Part shown: positions 25,366 to 33,686 of the stretch, in pieces
How the letters are laid out: each line of letters begins with the position of its first letter
How positions within the stretch are numbered: the stretch's first letter is position 1
Assembly: GCF_028682455.1 (NCBI RefSeq)
Contig: NZ_JANHLD010000003.1
Location: forward strand, 806,001 to 870,000
Direction: 5' to 3'
Length of the DNA stretch: 64,000 nucleotides
DNA from: Pseudomonas putida
GTDB taxonomy: Bacteria > Pseudomonadota > Gammaproteobacteria > Pseudomonadales > Pseudomonadaceae
Made by a program: the position numbers and the translations under genes
Notes under the pieces: model-generated
What the model was told of the DNA's origin: nothing
Database searches by the model: none
The model's input: only the letters and a program-made list of their open reading frames with translations

Positions 25366-26160
25366 ATGAGCAACCTTCGCAGCGACAAGCCCTTCACCCT
25401 GGCCGGCCGTACCTTCCAGTCGCGCCTGCTGGTCGGCACCGGCAAGTACCGTGACCTTGAAGAAACCCGCCTGGCCATCGAGGCTTCGGGTGCCGAGATC
25501 GTCACCGTGGCCGTGCGTCGCACCAACATCGGCCAGAACCCGGGCGAACCGAACCTGCTCGATGTGCTGCCGCCGGACCGTTACACCATCCTGCCGAACA
25601 CTGCCGGTTGCTACGATGCGGTCGAGGCCGTGCGTACCTGCCGCCTGGCCCGTGAGCTGCTCGATGGCCACAACCTGGTCAAGCTGGAAGTACTGGCCGA
25701 CCAGAAGACCCTGTTCCCCAACGTGATCGAAACCCTCAAGGCCGCCGAAGTGCTGGTCAAGGACGGTTTCGACGTGATGGTCTACACCAGCGACGATCCA
25801 ATCATTGCCCGCCAGCTGGCCGAGGCCGGTTGTATCGCCGTGATGCCGCTGGCCGGCCTGATCGGTACCGGCCTGGGGATCTGCAACCCGTACAACCTGC
25901 AGATCATCCTCGAAGAATCGAAAGTGCCCGTGCTGGTCGACGCCGGTGTCGGTACCGCGTCCGACGCGACCATCGCCATGGAAATGGGCTGCGAGGCAGT
26001 GCTGATGAACTCGGCCATTGCCAACGCCCAGCAGCCGATCATGATGGCTGAAGCCATGAAACACGCCATCGTTGCCGGCCGCCTGGCCTACCTCGCCGGG
26101 CGTATGCCGAAAAAACTCTATGCCAGCGCCTCGTCGCCGCTGGATGGTCTGATCAAGTAA
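25366..26160 (+). CDS. thiG: Thiazole synthase ThiG
   Basis: ThiG builds the thiazole phosphate of thiamine from deoxyxylulose phosphate, dehydroglycine and ThiS thiocarboxylate. The 264-residue TIM barrel shows FQSRLLVGTGKYRD early, the Schiff-base lysine in LVKLEVL, LPNTAGCYDAVEAV, and the phosphate loops MPLAGLIGTGLGI and VPVLVDAGVGTASDA. AGAGG lies eight bases upstream of the ATG. It sits between thiS and trmB in a three-gene run. Confidence 0.97.
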   Translation: MSNLRSDKPFTLAGRTFQSRLLVGTGKYRDLEETRLAIEASGAEIVTVAVRRTNIGQNPGEPNLLDVLPPDRYTILPNTAGCYDAVEAVRTCRLARELLDGHNLVKLEVLADQKTLFPNVIETLKAAEVLVKDGFDVMVYTSDDPIIARQLAEAGCIAVMPLAGLIGTGLGICNPYNLQIILEESKVPVLVDAGVGTASDATIAMEMGCEAVLMNSAIANAQQPIMMAEAMKHAIVAGRLAYLAGRMPKKLYASASSPLDGLIK

Positions 26161-26169
26161 GAGCCCCTG

Positions 26170-26892
26170 ATGACTGAATCGCAAGAAACGCCGATCTCTA
26201 CCGAAGGCGAAGAGCGCCAACACCGTCGCATCAAGAGTTTCGTGATGCGCGCCGGGCGCATGACCGAAGGCCAGCAACGTGGCCTGGAGCAGGGTGGGCC
26301 GCTGTTCATCCTGCCACTGGCCGACAGCCCGGTGGACTACGACCAGGTGTTTGGCCGCTCGGCTCCGCGCACCCTGGAGATCGGTTTCGGCATGGGCCAT
26401 TCCCTGCTGGAAATGGCCGCCGCCGCGCCTGAGCAAGACTTCATCGGTGTCGAAGTACACCGTCCGGGTGTGGGTGCGCTGCTCAACGGCGTACTGACCC
26501 AGGGCCTGAAGAACCTGCGGGTGTATGACTGCGATGCCATCGAAGTGCTCAACAAGTGCGTGGCCGACAACAGCCTCGATCGCCTGATGCTGTTCTTCCC
26601 AGACCCGTGGCACAAGAGCCGTCACCATAAGCGTCGTATCGTGCAGCCGGAGTTTGCCGAGCTTGTGCGCAGCAAGCTGAAGGTGGGCGGTGTATTCCAT
26701 ATGGCTACCGACTGGGAGCCCTATGCCGAGTACATGCTGGAGGTGATGAATGTCGCCCCGGGTTATCGCAACCTGGCCGCCGACGGCAAGTGCGTGGAGC
26801 GTCCGGCCGAGCGCCCGATCACCAAGTTCGAACGCCGTGGCGAGCGACTTGGGCATGGGGTGTGGGACTTGAAGTTCGAAAAACTGGCGTAA
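26170..26892 (+). CDS. trmB: tRNA (guanine46-N7)-methyltransferase
   Basis: TrmB makes m7G46 in the variable loop of many tRNAs. The 240-residue protein has LEIGFGMGHSLLEMA as the SAM loop, FIGVEVHRPGVGALL, and the characteristic LMLFFPDPWHKSRHHKRR motif that binds tRNA, then TDWEPYAEYM. The N-terminal 60 residues are the usual less conserved extension. It begins nine bases after thiG. An inverted repeat follows the stop. Confidence 0.97.
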   Translation: MTESQETPISTEGEERQHRRIKSFVMRAGRMTEGQQRGLEQGGPLFILPLADSPVDYDQVFGRSAPRTLEIGFGMGHSLLEMAAAAPEQDFIGVEVHRPGVGALLNGVLTQGLKNLRVYDCDAIEVLNKCVADNSLDRLMLFFPDPWHKSRHHKRRIVQPEFAELVRSKLKVGGVFHMATDWEPYAEYMLEVMNVAPGYRNLAADGKCVERPAERPITKFERRGERLGHGVWDLKFEKLA

Positions 26893-26910
26893 ATCTGCGA
26901 GCGCTTTACG

Positions 26911-26980
26911 CTCGATCGCCGGCAAGCCGGCTTCCACAGGGGGTTGTGATCAACCTGTGGGAGCCGGCTTGCCGGCGATG
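26911..26980. repeat. Inverted repeat pair, second REP family
   Basis: The arms gatcgccggcaagccggct and agccggcttgccggcgat flank about 15 bases. The core differs from the cgcggggcaagcccg family elsewhere in the window, so this is a separate REP class. It lies between convergent trmB and the DUF3392 gene. Confidence 0.85.
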
Positions 26981-26983
26981 CTT

Positions 26984-27307
26984 TTAGCGGCGGTCAGCGA
27001 CCACGCCAATCAACACCAGCACAATCAGCAACACCGGCGCCAACGCATAGTTGTTGAACTGCGCCAGCCCCTTCACCACCCAGGGCGTGGCATAGATCAA
27101 CGCGGCGCCACTGCCGATCATCACCAGCACAGCCATGAACGGTACACGCAAGGCGCCTGCCAGGCCGCCCAGGCGTTGTTCTACCCAGCCTTTGATGTCG
27201 GTGCCGAACAGCACCAGCAAGCAGCCTACAAGCGCCAGTGAGATCTCCGACAAGTTGCTGCGACTCCAGCGGGAAACGGTCGAGAGCAGGTCGAGTACCA
27301 GGTCCAT
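26984..27307 (-). CDS. DUF3392 family membrane protein
   Basis: A 107-residue inner-membrane protein of the DUF3392 family with three hydrophobic segments: about residues 22-40, 53-75 and 84-104. A short amphipathic N-terminus (MDLVLDLLSTVSRW) precedes them. The ATG has AGGA 8-11 bases upstream, better than the TTG two codons earlier. It lies nine bases after the hemW stop on the same strand and may be its operon partner. The function is unknown. Confidence 0.82.
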   Translation of the reverse strand: MDLVLDLLSTVSRWSRSNLSEISLALVGCLLVLFGTDIKGWVEQRLGGLAGALRVPFMAVLVMIGSGAALIYATPWVVKGLAQFNNYALAPVLLIVLVLIGVVADRR

Positions 27308-27316
27308 TCGCAATCC

Positions 27317-28531
27317 TTAGGTCAAGAAATACTGCAGCAGGTCGTTGAGGAACAACTGGCCTCGCGGGGTGGCGACCAGTCGCGTCGTTTCGACCTGCAA
27401 TAAGCCTTTTTGTTCGGCCTCGCGCCGTGCCTCTGTCAGTTGTTCCAGCGCCAGTCCCGTGCGCTGGCTGAACAGCTCGGCGTCCACACCCTGGGTCAGG
27501 CGCAGGGCGTTCATCAGGAACTCGAACGGCAGCTCATCTACCGGCAGCAGCTTCTCGCCCGCCTTGAAGGGCTTGGCCGGATTCAGGTAGTCCTTGGGCA
27601 GGCGGGTCTTCCAAGTGCGCAGGATGCGCCCGTCCGGATGGCTGAGCTTGCCGTGGGCACCGGCACCGATGCCGATGAAATCGCCAAAGCTCCAGTAGTT
27701 GAGGTTGTGCCGGGCCGCCCGACCGGGCTGGGCGTAGGCCGAGACCTCGTACTGGGCGTAGCCGTGGCTGGCGAGCAGGGCTTGTCCGGCTTCCTGGATA
27801 TCCCAGAGGATGTCGTCTTCGGGCAGCAGCGGCGGCTGGTTCCAGAACACGGTGTTCGGTTCCAGGGTCAGCTGGTACCAGGACAGGTGCGTGGGCGCCA
27901 GCGCGATAGCCTGGCGCAGGTCGCCCAGGGCGTCGTCCAGGGATTGATCGGGCAGGCCATGCATCAGGTCGAGGTTGAAGTTGTCGAAGCCGGCATTGCG
28001 GGCCATGTCGGCAGCGCGAATGGCTTCGTCACCATTGTGGATACGCCCGAGGGCTTCGAGCTTGGCCTGCTCGAAGCTCTGGATACCAATCGATAGGCGA
28101 TTGATCCCCAGTTGCCGATAGGCCTTGAACTTCTCCTGCTCGAACGTCCCCGGGTTGGCTTCCAGGGTAATTTCGATATCGCTGGCGAACGCAACGCGTT
28201 GCTCCACGCCCGCCAGCAAGCGGTCCAGGGCGCCAGCGCTGAACAGGCTGGGGGTGCCGCCACCGAAGAATATCGAGCTGATCGAACGGCCGTATACCGC
28301 GCCAAGCTCCTGGTCGAGATCGGCCAGCAACGCATCGACGTACTCTTCTTCCGGCAGCTCGGGCGTTGCGGCGTGGGAGTTGAAGTCGCAGTACGGGCAC
28401 TTGCGCACGCACCACGGGATATGAATGTATAGCGCCAGGGGTGGCAGTTGTGCCAAGGCCACCCGTGGTGTCCGGGAGGTAAAGCCAGCCTCGCCCAGGT
28501 GCAGTTGCTGTGCCGGCGAATGATCGGTCAT
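27317..28531 (-). CDS. hemW: Radical SAM heme chaperone HemW
   Basis: HemW is a radical SAM protein now regarded as a heme chaperone rather than a coproporphyrinogen oxidase. The 404-residue product has the cluster motif C41-x3-C45-x2-C48 in WCVRKCPYCDF; the residue two after the third Cys is Phe, not the fourth Cys of true HemN, which supports HemW. FFGGGTPSL and the C-terminal HemN-type domain are present. The ATG overlaps the rdgB stop (ATGA). The length is normal. Confidence 0.95.
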   Translation of the reverse strand: MTDHSPAQQLHLGEAGFTSRTPRVALAQLPPLALYIHIPWCVRKCPYCDFNSHAATPELPEEEYVDALLADLDQELGAVYGRSISSIFFGGGTPSLFSAGALDRLLAGVEQRVAFASDIEITLEANPGTFEQEKFKAYRQLGINRLSIGIQSFEQAKLEALGRIHNGDEAIRAADMARNAGFDNFNLDLMHGLPDQSLDDALGDLRQAIALAPTHLSWYQLTLEPNTVFWNQPPLLPEDDILWDIQEAGQALLASHGYAQYEVSAYAQPGRAARHNLNYWSFGDFIGIGAGAHGKLSHPDGRILRTWKTRLPKDYLNPAKPFKAGEKLLPVDELPFEFLMNALRLTQGVDAELFSQRTGLALEQLTEARREAEQKGLLQVETTRLVATPRGQLFLNDLLQYFLT

Positions 28532-29124
28532 GCCAGGCCCAGACGTTGACGCAGCAGGCTCATGGCACGGGCACGGTGGCTGATCAGGTTCTTGTCGGCA
28601 GGGTTCAGGTCGGCGCTGGAGCAGTCGCGCTCCGGTACCCAGAACAAGGGATCGTAGCCAAAGCCGTGTTCGCCGCTGGCCTCGGTCAGGATGCGGCCGT
28701 GCCACAGCCCTTCGCAGAGAATCGGCAACGGGTCGTCGGCATGGCGCACCAGGGCCAGGACACAGACGAACTGCGCGCCGCGCTCGGCCTCAGGTACATC
28801 CTTGAGGGCTTCGAGCAGCTTGGCGTTGTTGGCTGCATCGCCCTGGCCATCGGCATAGCGCGCCGAGTAGATACCCGGTGCGCCGCCGAGGAAGTCCACC
28901 GCCAGGCCCGAATCGTCGGCCAGCGCCGGCAGGCCGGAGATGCGCGCAGCATTGCGCGCCTTGAGGATGGCATTCTCGACGAACGAGAGGCCGGTTTCTT
29001 CCGGCTCTACACTGCTGAATTCGCCGATGGAGCGCAGCTGCACGGTGTCACCGAGCATGGCCTGCAGTTCCTTGAGTTTGCCAGCGTTGTGGCTGGCCAA
29101 TACGAGTTGCTGGAAAGTCATCAT
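28528..29124 (-). CDS. rdgB: dITP/XTP pyrophosphatase (RdgB/HAM1)
   Basis: This enzyme hydrolyses dITP, ITP and XTP to monophosphates, keeping deaminated purines out of DNA. The 198-residue protein begins with LVLASHNAGKLKEL, the nucleotide-binding S-x-N-x2-K motif, then LPALADDSGLAVDFLGG with the catalytic Asp and Glu region, and ends with FGYDPLFWVPE and SHRARAM. Its ends overlap the DUF4426 gene and hemW by four bases each, so translation of all three is probably coupled. Confidence 0.97.
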   Translation of the reverse strand: MMTFQQLVLASHNAGKLKELQAMLGDTVQLRSIGEFSSVEPEETGLSFVENAILKARNAARISGLPALADDSGLAVDFLGGAPGIYSARYADGQGDAANNAKLLEALKDVPEAERGAQFVCVLALVRHADDPLPILCEGLWHGRILTEASGEHGFGYDPLFWVPERDCSSADLNPADKNLISHRARAMSLLRQRLGLA

Positions 29125-29555
29125 TCGCCTGGGAAAAGCTCTTGGTTGAAACTGATGGTCTCGGTCTTGCCATCAATGCCAACGTTAATGGTGAAGGTAC
29201 GGGTTTCCTGTTGTTCGACAGGGAACTGGGCGATGTAGTAGATCGCACCTTGCTCGGTAATCTGCTTGAACTTCAGCGGGACCGAGGCGCTGGTCAGGTC
29301 CTTGACGGTGCCGTTGACCTGGGTGACCACGGGCTTGCCGGCCTTGATCACCGAAACGTTGATCACACCCTGGTTCTTGCTGCGGATCAGTTCGGCGGCC
29401 TTGGCCGTGTCCGGTTGCAGGAAGGTGGAAATGAAGGTGCTGTAGTGCACCGTGGTATCCCCGAAGACTTCCTTGCGTTCACCCTTGATGGCATCGGCAG
29501 CGACTGCCGATGCGCTCAGGCAGGCAACCAGTAAAAAGCTCAACAAACGGCGCAT
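29121..29555 (-). CDS. DUF4426 family periplasmic protein
   Basis: A 144-residue protein with a signal peptide (residues 1-19, ending SASAVAAD). The mature part is beta-rich, with FGDTTVHYSTFISTFL at the start; this matches DUF4426. The ATG has AGGAG upstream at good spacing. It lies 22 bases after metW and overlaps rdgB, forming the middle of the metX-metW-DUF4426-rdgB-hemW run. The function is unknown, and the fixed position next to metW is no proof of a role in methionine metabolism. Confidence 0.85.
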   Translation of the reverse strand: MRRLLSFLLVACLSASAVAADAIKGERKEVFGDTTVHYSTFISTFLQPDTAKAAELIRSKNQGVINVSVIKAGKPVVTQVNGTVKDLTSASVPLKFKQITEQGAIYYIAQFPVEQQETRTFTINVGIDGKTETISFNQELFPGE

Positions 29556-29577
29556 GTTCGTTCTCCTCAGCTGATGG

Positions 29578-30198
29578 TTAGACAGCGACCTTGTGTTCCA
29601 GAAGGCCGGGGCTGCTGACACGGTAAATGCCGATCTCCCCTAGAAGATTAGGCCATAGCCTGCTCGCCCACCCGTGGCGGTGCAAGTGGTCGACCGCCAG
29701 GCGGTCGAGTACCTGGGCGCGACGCTCGCTGCACAGCGCCTCGAAGTCTTCGAAGGTACAGAAGTGGATGTTCGGCGTGTTGTACCAGGTATACGGCATG
29801 AAGTCGGAAACGGGCATGCGACCCTTGGTCGCCAGGTACCAACGGCACCGCCAGTGGCCGAAATTGGGGAAGGTGATGATGCACTGGCGACCCACGCGCA
29901 GCATCTCGTCGAGGATCCGGTCGGGATATTCCACGGCCTGCAGGGCCTGGGTCATGACCACCACGTCGAAACTGTTGCTGGCGAAGTTGCCCAGGCCCTT
30001 GTCCAGGTCCTGTTCGATGACGTTGACGCCCTTGGCCACGCACTGGGCGATGTTGTCAGGGTCGATCTCCAGGCCATAGCCTGCGACCTGCTTGTTGTCG
30101 CGCAGCGAGGCCAGCAGCTCGCCGGTACCGCAACCGAGGTCGAGTACCCGGCTACCGGCGGGGATCCAGTCTTGGATGATTTCCAGGTCGGCTCTCAT
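29578..30198 (-). CDS. metW: Methionine biosynthesis protein MetW
   Basis: MetW is a methyltransferase-fold protein that in several bacteria is needed with MetX for homoserine acylation. The 206-residue protein has the SAM-like loop VLDLGCGTGELLASL at about residues 18-32 and the segment VVMTQALQAVEYPDRILDEMLRVG. It follows metX by seven bases, the usual metX-metW pair. No other domain is attached. Confidence 0.94.
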   Translation of the reverse strand: MRADLEIIQDWIPAGSRVLDLGCGTGELLASLRDNKQVAGYGLEIDPDNIAQCVAKGVNVIEQDLDKGLGNFASNSFDVVVMTQALQAVEYPDRILDEMLRVGRQCIITFPNFGHWRCRWYLATKGRMPVSDFMPYTWYNTPNIHFCTFEDFEALCSERRAQVLDRLAVDHLHRHGWASRLWPNLLGEIGIYRVSSPGLLEHKVAV

Positions 30199-30205
30199 AG
30201 GGTCC

Positions 30206-31345
30206 TCAGCAGACGATGCGGTTCATGTAGTTCGTGAATCCCGTGATGTAGCGCGGGGTCGGGATCAGGAAGGCATCGTGGCCATAGGGCGAGTCGATAT
30301 CCAGGTAGCAGACGTTCTTGCGCGCGGCGATCAGCGCATCGACGATCTCCCGCGAGCGCGCCGGCGAAAAGCGCCAGTCGGTGGTGAACGACATCACGCA
30401 GTAGTCTGCGGTGACATGGGCCAGGGTGGCCGCGAGGTCGCCACCGTGGGCGGCGGCCGGGTCGAAGTAGTCCAGCGCCTTGGTCATCAGCAGGTAGGTG
30501 TTGGCGTCGAAACGCCCGGAGAACTCCTCGCCCTGGTAGCGCAGGTAGCTTTCCACCTGGAACTCGACGCTGTGGAAGTCGTAGTTGAGCTTGTCACTCT
30601 TGAGCTCGCGGCCGAATTTCTCGCCCATGGAGTCATCGGACAGGTAGGTGATGTGCCCGACCATGCGCGCCAGCATCAGGCCGCGCTTGGGGATCACGCC
30701 GCGGTCCTGGAACGAGCCGCCATGAAACTCCGGGTCGGTGAGGATGGCCTGGCGAGCCACCTCGTTGAAGGCGATGTTCTGCGCCGAGAGCTTGGGCGCC
30801 GAAGCGATGTCCAGGCAGTGGCGCACGCGATCCGGGTAGGTGATGGTCCATTGCAGGGCCTGCATGCCACCCAGGCTGCCACCGACGACTGCGGCCCATT
30901 GCTGGATGCCCAGGCGATCCGCCAGGCGCGCCTGGCTGTGCACCCAGTCTTCGACGGTCAACACCGGGAAATCGGCGCCATAGGGCTTGCCGGTGGCCGG
31001 GTTGACACTGCTCGGGCCGGTACTGCCATTGCAACCGCCGAGGTTGTTCAGGCTGACCACGAAAAAGCGATTGGTGTCGATCGGTTTGCCCGGGCCGATG
31101 CAGCTGTCCCACCAGCCCGGCTTGCGGTCGTCGGGGCTGTGGTAGCCCGCCGCATGGTGATGGCCGGACAGCGCATGGCAGATCAGCACAGCATTGCTGG
31201 CTGAGCTGTTGAGCGTGCCGTAGGTTTCGTAGATCAGTTCATAGGAGGTCAGCGAGCGACCGCAGGCCAGCGCCAGGGGCTCGTTGAACTGCGCCAGTTG
31301 CGGTGTTACCAGACCGACCGAATCTTCGGGAAAGACAGTGGACAT
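30206..31345 (-). CDS. metX: Homoserine O-acyltransferase (MetX)
   Basis: MetX acylates homoserine to start methionine synthesis. The 379-residue alpha/beta hydrolase-fold enzyme has the nucleophile Ser in VGGSLGGMQAL, the late Asp in LDIDSPYGHDAFL and the His of the same segment. In Pseudomonas the acyl group is usually succinate (MetXS) although the protein family is MetX; sequence inspection alone cannot settle that here. AGGGTCG precedes the ATG. No SAM riboswitch or clear MetR site was found upstream. Confidence 0.94.
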   Translation of the reverse strand: MSTVFPEDSVGLVTPQLAQFNEPLALACGRSLTSYELIYETYGTLNSSASNAVLICHALSGHHHAAGYHSPDDRKPGWWDSCIGPGKPIDTNRFFVVSLNNLGGCNGSTGPSSVNPATGKPYGADFPVLTVEDWVHSQARLADRLGIQQWAAVVGGSLGGMQALQWTITYPDRVRHCLDIASAPKLSAQNIAFNEVARQAILTDPEFHGGSFQDRGVIPKRGLMLARMVGHITYLSDDSMGEKFGRELKSDKLNYDFHSVEFQVESYLRYQGEEFSGRFDANTYLLMTKALDYFDPAAAHGGDLAATLAHVTADYCVMSFTTDWRFSPARSREIVDALIAARKNVCYLDIDSPYGHDAFLIPTPRYITGFTNYMNRIVC

Positions 31346-31410
31346 CGACCCTGCTCACGCTTAAATGAGGCGTAAGTCTAAAGACCACTGATGAGTGCGG
31401 CAAGGAAAGC

Positions 31411-31464
31411 ATCGCGGCGCAAGCCCGCTCCCACAAAAGCCGCAGGAGCGGGCTTGCCCCGCGA
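31411..31464. repeat. Inverted REP pair
   Basis: The arms atcgcggcgcaagcccgctcc and ggagcgggcttgccccgcg flank about 12 bases, between yggT and metX. Confidence 0.85.
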
Positions 31465-31475
31465 AGAATCCACGA

Positions 31476-32066
31476 TCAAACCAGCAGGCGCAGCATCTCC
31501 GGCATACCGGTCATGGCCGCCAGGTTGTTGATGACCAGCATGTCGATCAGCTTGAGTGCCATGAACGCCAGGATCGGCGAGATATCCAGGCCGCCCAGGT
31601 TCGGCAGGATGCGGCGGAACGGGGCCAGGAACGGATCGCAGATCTGGTTGATCAGCTCGGCGCCCGGGTTGTGGCTGCCCGGTGCGACCCAGGAAAGGAT
31701 CACGCTGATGATCAGGGCGAAGAAGAAGATCTTCAGGAACAGGGCGGTCACGCCAATGATCGACCAGATCAGCAGTTGCACCGGGTTGCCGGTGGTGCCG
31801 TAGGCCAGCAGCAGCGTCAGGCCCATGATCAGCATTTGCACGATGATCGCCAGCAGCAGCGACGACATGTCCAGGCCGAACAGGCTCGGGATGATTCGGC
31901 GCATGGGCTTGAGCAGGGGTTGGGTGGCGCGTACGGCGAACTGGCTGAGCGGGTTGTAGAAGTCGGCGCGCACCAGCTGCAGGATGAAGCGCAGCATGAT
32001 GATGAGCAGGTAGAGGCTGCCCAGGGTTTGCAGGATGTAAATGGCAGCGGTGTTCAATCCGATCAT
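31476..32066 (-). CDS. yggT: YggT family membrane protein
   Basis: The 196-residue protein holds two YggT repeats, each a pair of membrane helices: about residues 1-30 and 60-90, then 100-125 and 160-190, with the repeated PLSQFAVRATQPLLKPMRRIIP and FLAPFRRILPNLGGLDISPI elements. It may act in osmotic or envelope function but no biochemical role is established. The ATG lies 10 bases after the proC stop, and yggS-proC-yggT on one strand is a common neighbourhood. Confidence 0.9.
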   Translation of the reverse strand: MIGLNTAAIYILQTLGSLYLLIIMLRFILQLVRADFYNPLSQFAVRATQPLLKPMRRIIPSLFGLDMSSLLLAIIVQMLIMGLTLLLAYGTTGNPVQLLIWSIIGVTALFLKIFFFALIISVILSWVAPGSHNPGAELINQICDPFLAPFRRILPNLGGLDISPILAFMALKLIDMLVINNLAAMTGMPEMLRLLV

Positions 32067-32076
32067 GTTCGGCTCC

Positions 32077-32895
32077 TTAGTTGCCCAGTTGTTCGGCCAT
32101 CTCGGCCGAGCGATGCGCCGCGGCGCCCAGCGCTTTCTCCACCAGCGCTTCGAAGCCATCGGCCTGGAACGACTTGATCGCCGCTTCCGTGGTACCGGCT
32201 GGCGAAGTGACGCGGCGACGCAGCTCGGCGGCGTCGACATCGCTGCTGACGGCCATGTGGGCAGCGCCCAGGGCGGTTTGCAGGGTCAGTTTGGCAGCGG
32301 TTTCCCGTGGCAGGCCGAGTTTTTCACCGGCGGCTGTCATTGCCTCGATCAGCAGGAAGAAGTAGGCAGGGCCGCTGCCGGACACGGCGGTGACAGCGTC
32401 GAGCTGTTGCTCGGTGTCCAGCCACAGGGCGATGCCTACCGCCGACAGTAGCTGTTCGGCTTGCTGGCGCTGCGCGGCCGAGACCTGGGCGGTGGCATAC
32501 AGGCCGCTGACGCCCTGGCGCAGCAGCGCCGGGGTGTTGGGCATGCAACGCACGATGGGCTGGGCGCCGAGCCAGTTGTTCATGCTCGCGCAGGTGATCC
32601 CGGCGGCAATCGAGACCACCAGTTGCCCGGGCTTGAGGCGTGGCTTGAGGGCTTCGCACACGGCTTTCATGGCCTGCGGCTTGACCGCCAGGACGATAAC
32701 GTCGGCACCGTCGATGGCCTGGGCGTTGTCGGCGAACATTTCGATGCCGTGCTCGGCATGGATCTTGGCCCGTTGCTCGGCACCCGGGTCGCTGGCGCAA
32801 AGCTGCGAAGCGTCCAGACCTTGGGCGCGCAGGCCGCCGATCAGGCTGGCGGCCATGTTGCCGGCGCCGATAAAGGCAATACGAGTCTTGCTCAT
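32077..32895 (-). CDS. proC: Pyrroline-5-carboxylate reductase
   Basis: ProC reduces 1-pyrroline-5-carboxylate to proline with NAD(P)H, the last step of proline synthesis. The 272-residue protein has the N-terminal dinucleotide loop FIGAGNMAASLIGGL, VLAVKPQAM, and the C-terminal signature of the family around SGSGPAYFFLLIEAM and TSPAGTTEAAI. Complete and of normal length. It lies 38 bases downstream of yggS and 10 bases upstream of yggT. Confidence 0.97.
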   Translation of the reverse strand: MSKTRIAFIGAGNMAASLIGGLRAQGLDASQLCASDPGAEQRAKIHAEHGIEMFADNAQAIDGADVIVLAVKPQAMKAVCEALKPRLKPGQLVVSIAAGITCASMNNWLGAQPIVRCMPNTPALLRQGVSGLYATAQVSAAQRQQAEQLLSAVGIALWLDTEQQLDAVTAVSGSGPAYFFLLIEAMTAAGEKLGLPRETAAKLTLQTALGAAHMAVSSDVDAAELRRRVTSPAGTTEAAIKSFQADGFEALVEKALGAAAHRSAEMAEQLGN

Positions 32896-32933
32896 GTCAG
32901 GTCCTTGAGGGGAAAGATTGAAAAAGGCATGGG

Positions 32934-33620
32934 TCAGGGCTGGCCGTAGTCGCGGGCGCCAAACAGCGCCGTTCCGATACGGACCCAGGTCGCGCCCTGG
33001 GCGATGGCCGCTTCCAGGTCGTGGCTCATGCCCATGGAAAGGGTGTCCAGCGCCAGGTCCAGGCTGGCCTGCAGCTGGCGAACCTGGGCGAAGGCGGCTT
33101 CTTGTGCGGCGCGATCGTCGGTGGGCTCGGGAATCGCCATCAGCCCGCGCAAGCGCAGGCGCGGCAGTGCAACGATGGCACGTGCCAGGTCGGGCAGCTC
33201 GTCGGGGCTGCAGCCGGATTTGCTGGTTTCGCCACTGACATTCACCTGCAGGCAGATGTTCAGCGGTGCCAGGCCATCGGGGCGTTGCTCGGACAGGCGT
33301 TGGGCGATCTTCAGGCGGTCCACGGAATGTACCCAGTCAAAATGCTCGGCGATTGCACGCGTCTTGTTCGACTGAATGGGGCCGATGAAGTGCCAGGTCA
33401 AGGGTAGGTCGGTCAATTCGCCCTGTTTGTTCAAGGCTTCCTGCAGGTAGTTTTCACCTACGTCACGCACCCCGGCGGCAAAGGCCTCGCGCACCGCGGC
33501 GGCGGGTTTGGTCTTGCTCACCGCGAGCAGGCGGATGTCGGAGGGTTCGCGCCCGGCGGCCTGGGCGGCGGCACTGATGCGTGCGGCAAGCGCGGAAAGG
33601 TTGTCTGCTATGGTGGACAT
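32934..33620 (-). CDS. yggS: YggS family pyridoxal phosphate homeostasis protein
   Basis: YggS (PLPBP) binds pyridoxal 5'-phosphate without known catalysis and influences vitamin B6 and amino-acid balance. The 228-residue TIM-barrel-like protein has the PLP lysine in LLAVSKTKPA at about residue 36 and the phosphate-binding segment SMGMSHDLEAAIAQGATWVR near the end. First gene of the yggS-proC-yggT run, divergent from pilT with 66 bases between the start codons. Confidence 0.94.
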   Translation of the reverse strand: MSTIADNLSALAARISAAAQAAGREPSDIRLLAVSKTKPAAAVREAFAAGVRDVGENYLQEALNKQGELTDLPLTWHFIGPIQSNKTRAIAEHFDWVHSVDRLKIAQRLSEQRPDGLAPLNICLQVNVSGETSKSGCSPDELPDLARAIVALPRLRLRGLMAIPEPTDDRAAQEAAFAQVRQLQASLDLALDTLSMGMSHDLEAAIAQGATWVRIGTALFGARDYGQP

Positions 33621-33686
33621 TGATCGATGCCAGCGGCTCTTTGGGTCTGCGGCATTCTACCTGCTTGGCAGCCTTTGGGGAGTCTC

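Noticed and set aside
31346..31475. SAM riboswitch ahead of metX
   Set aside because: The gap holds a REP pair and a short plain leader; no conserved SAM aptamer pairing was recognised.
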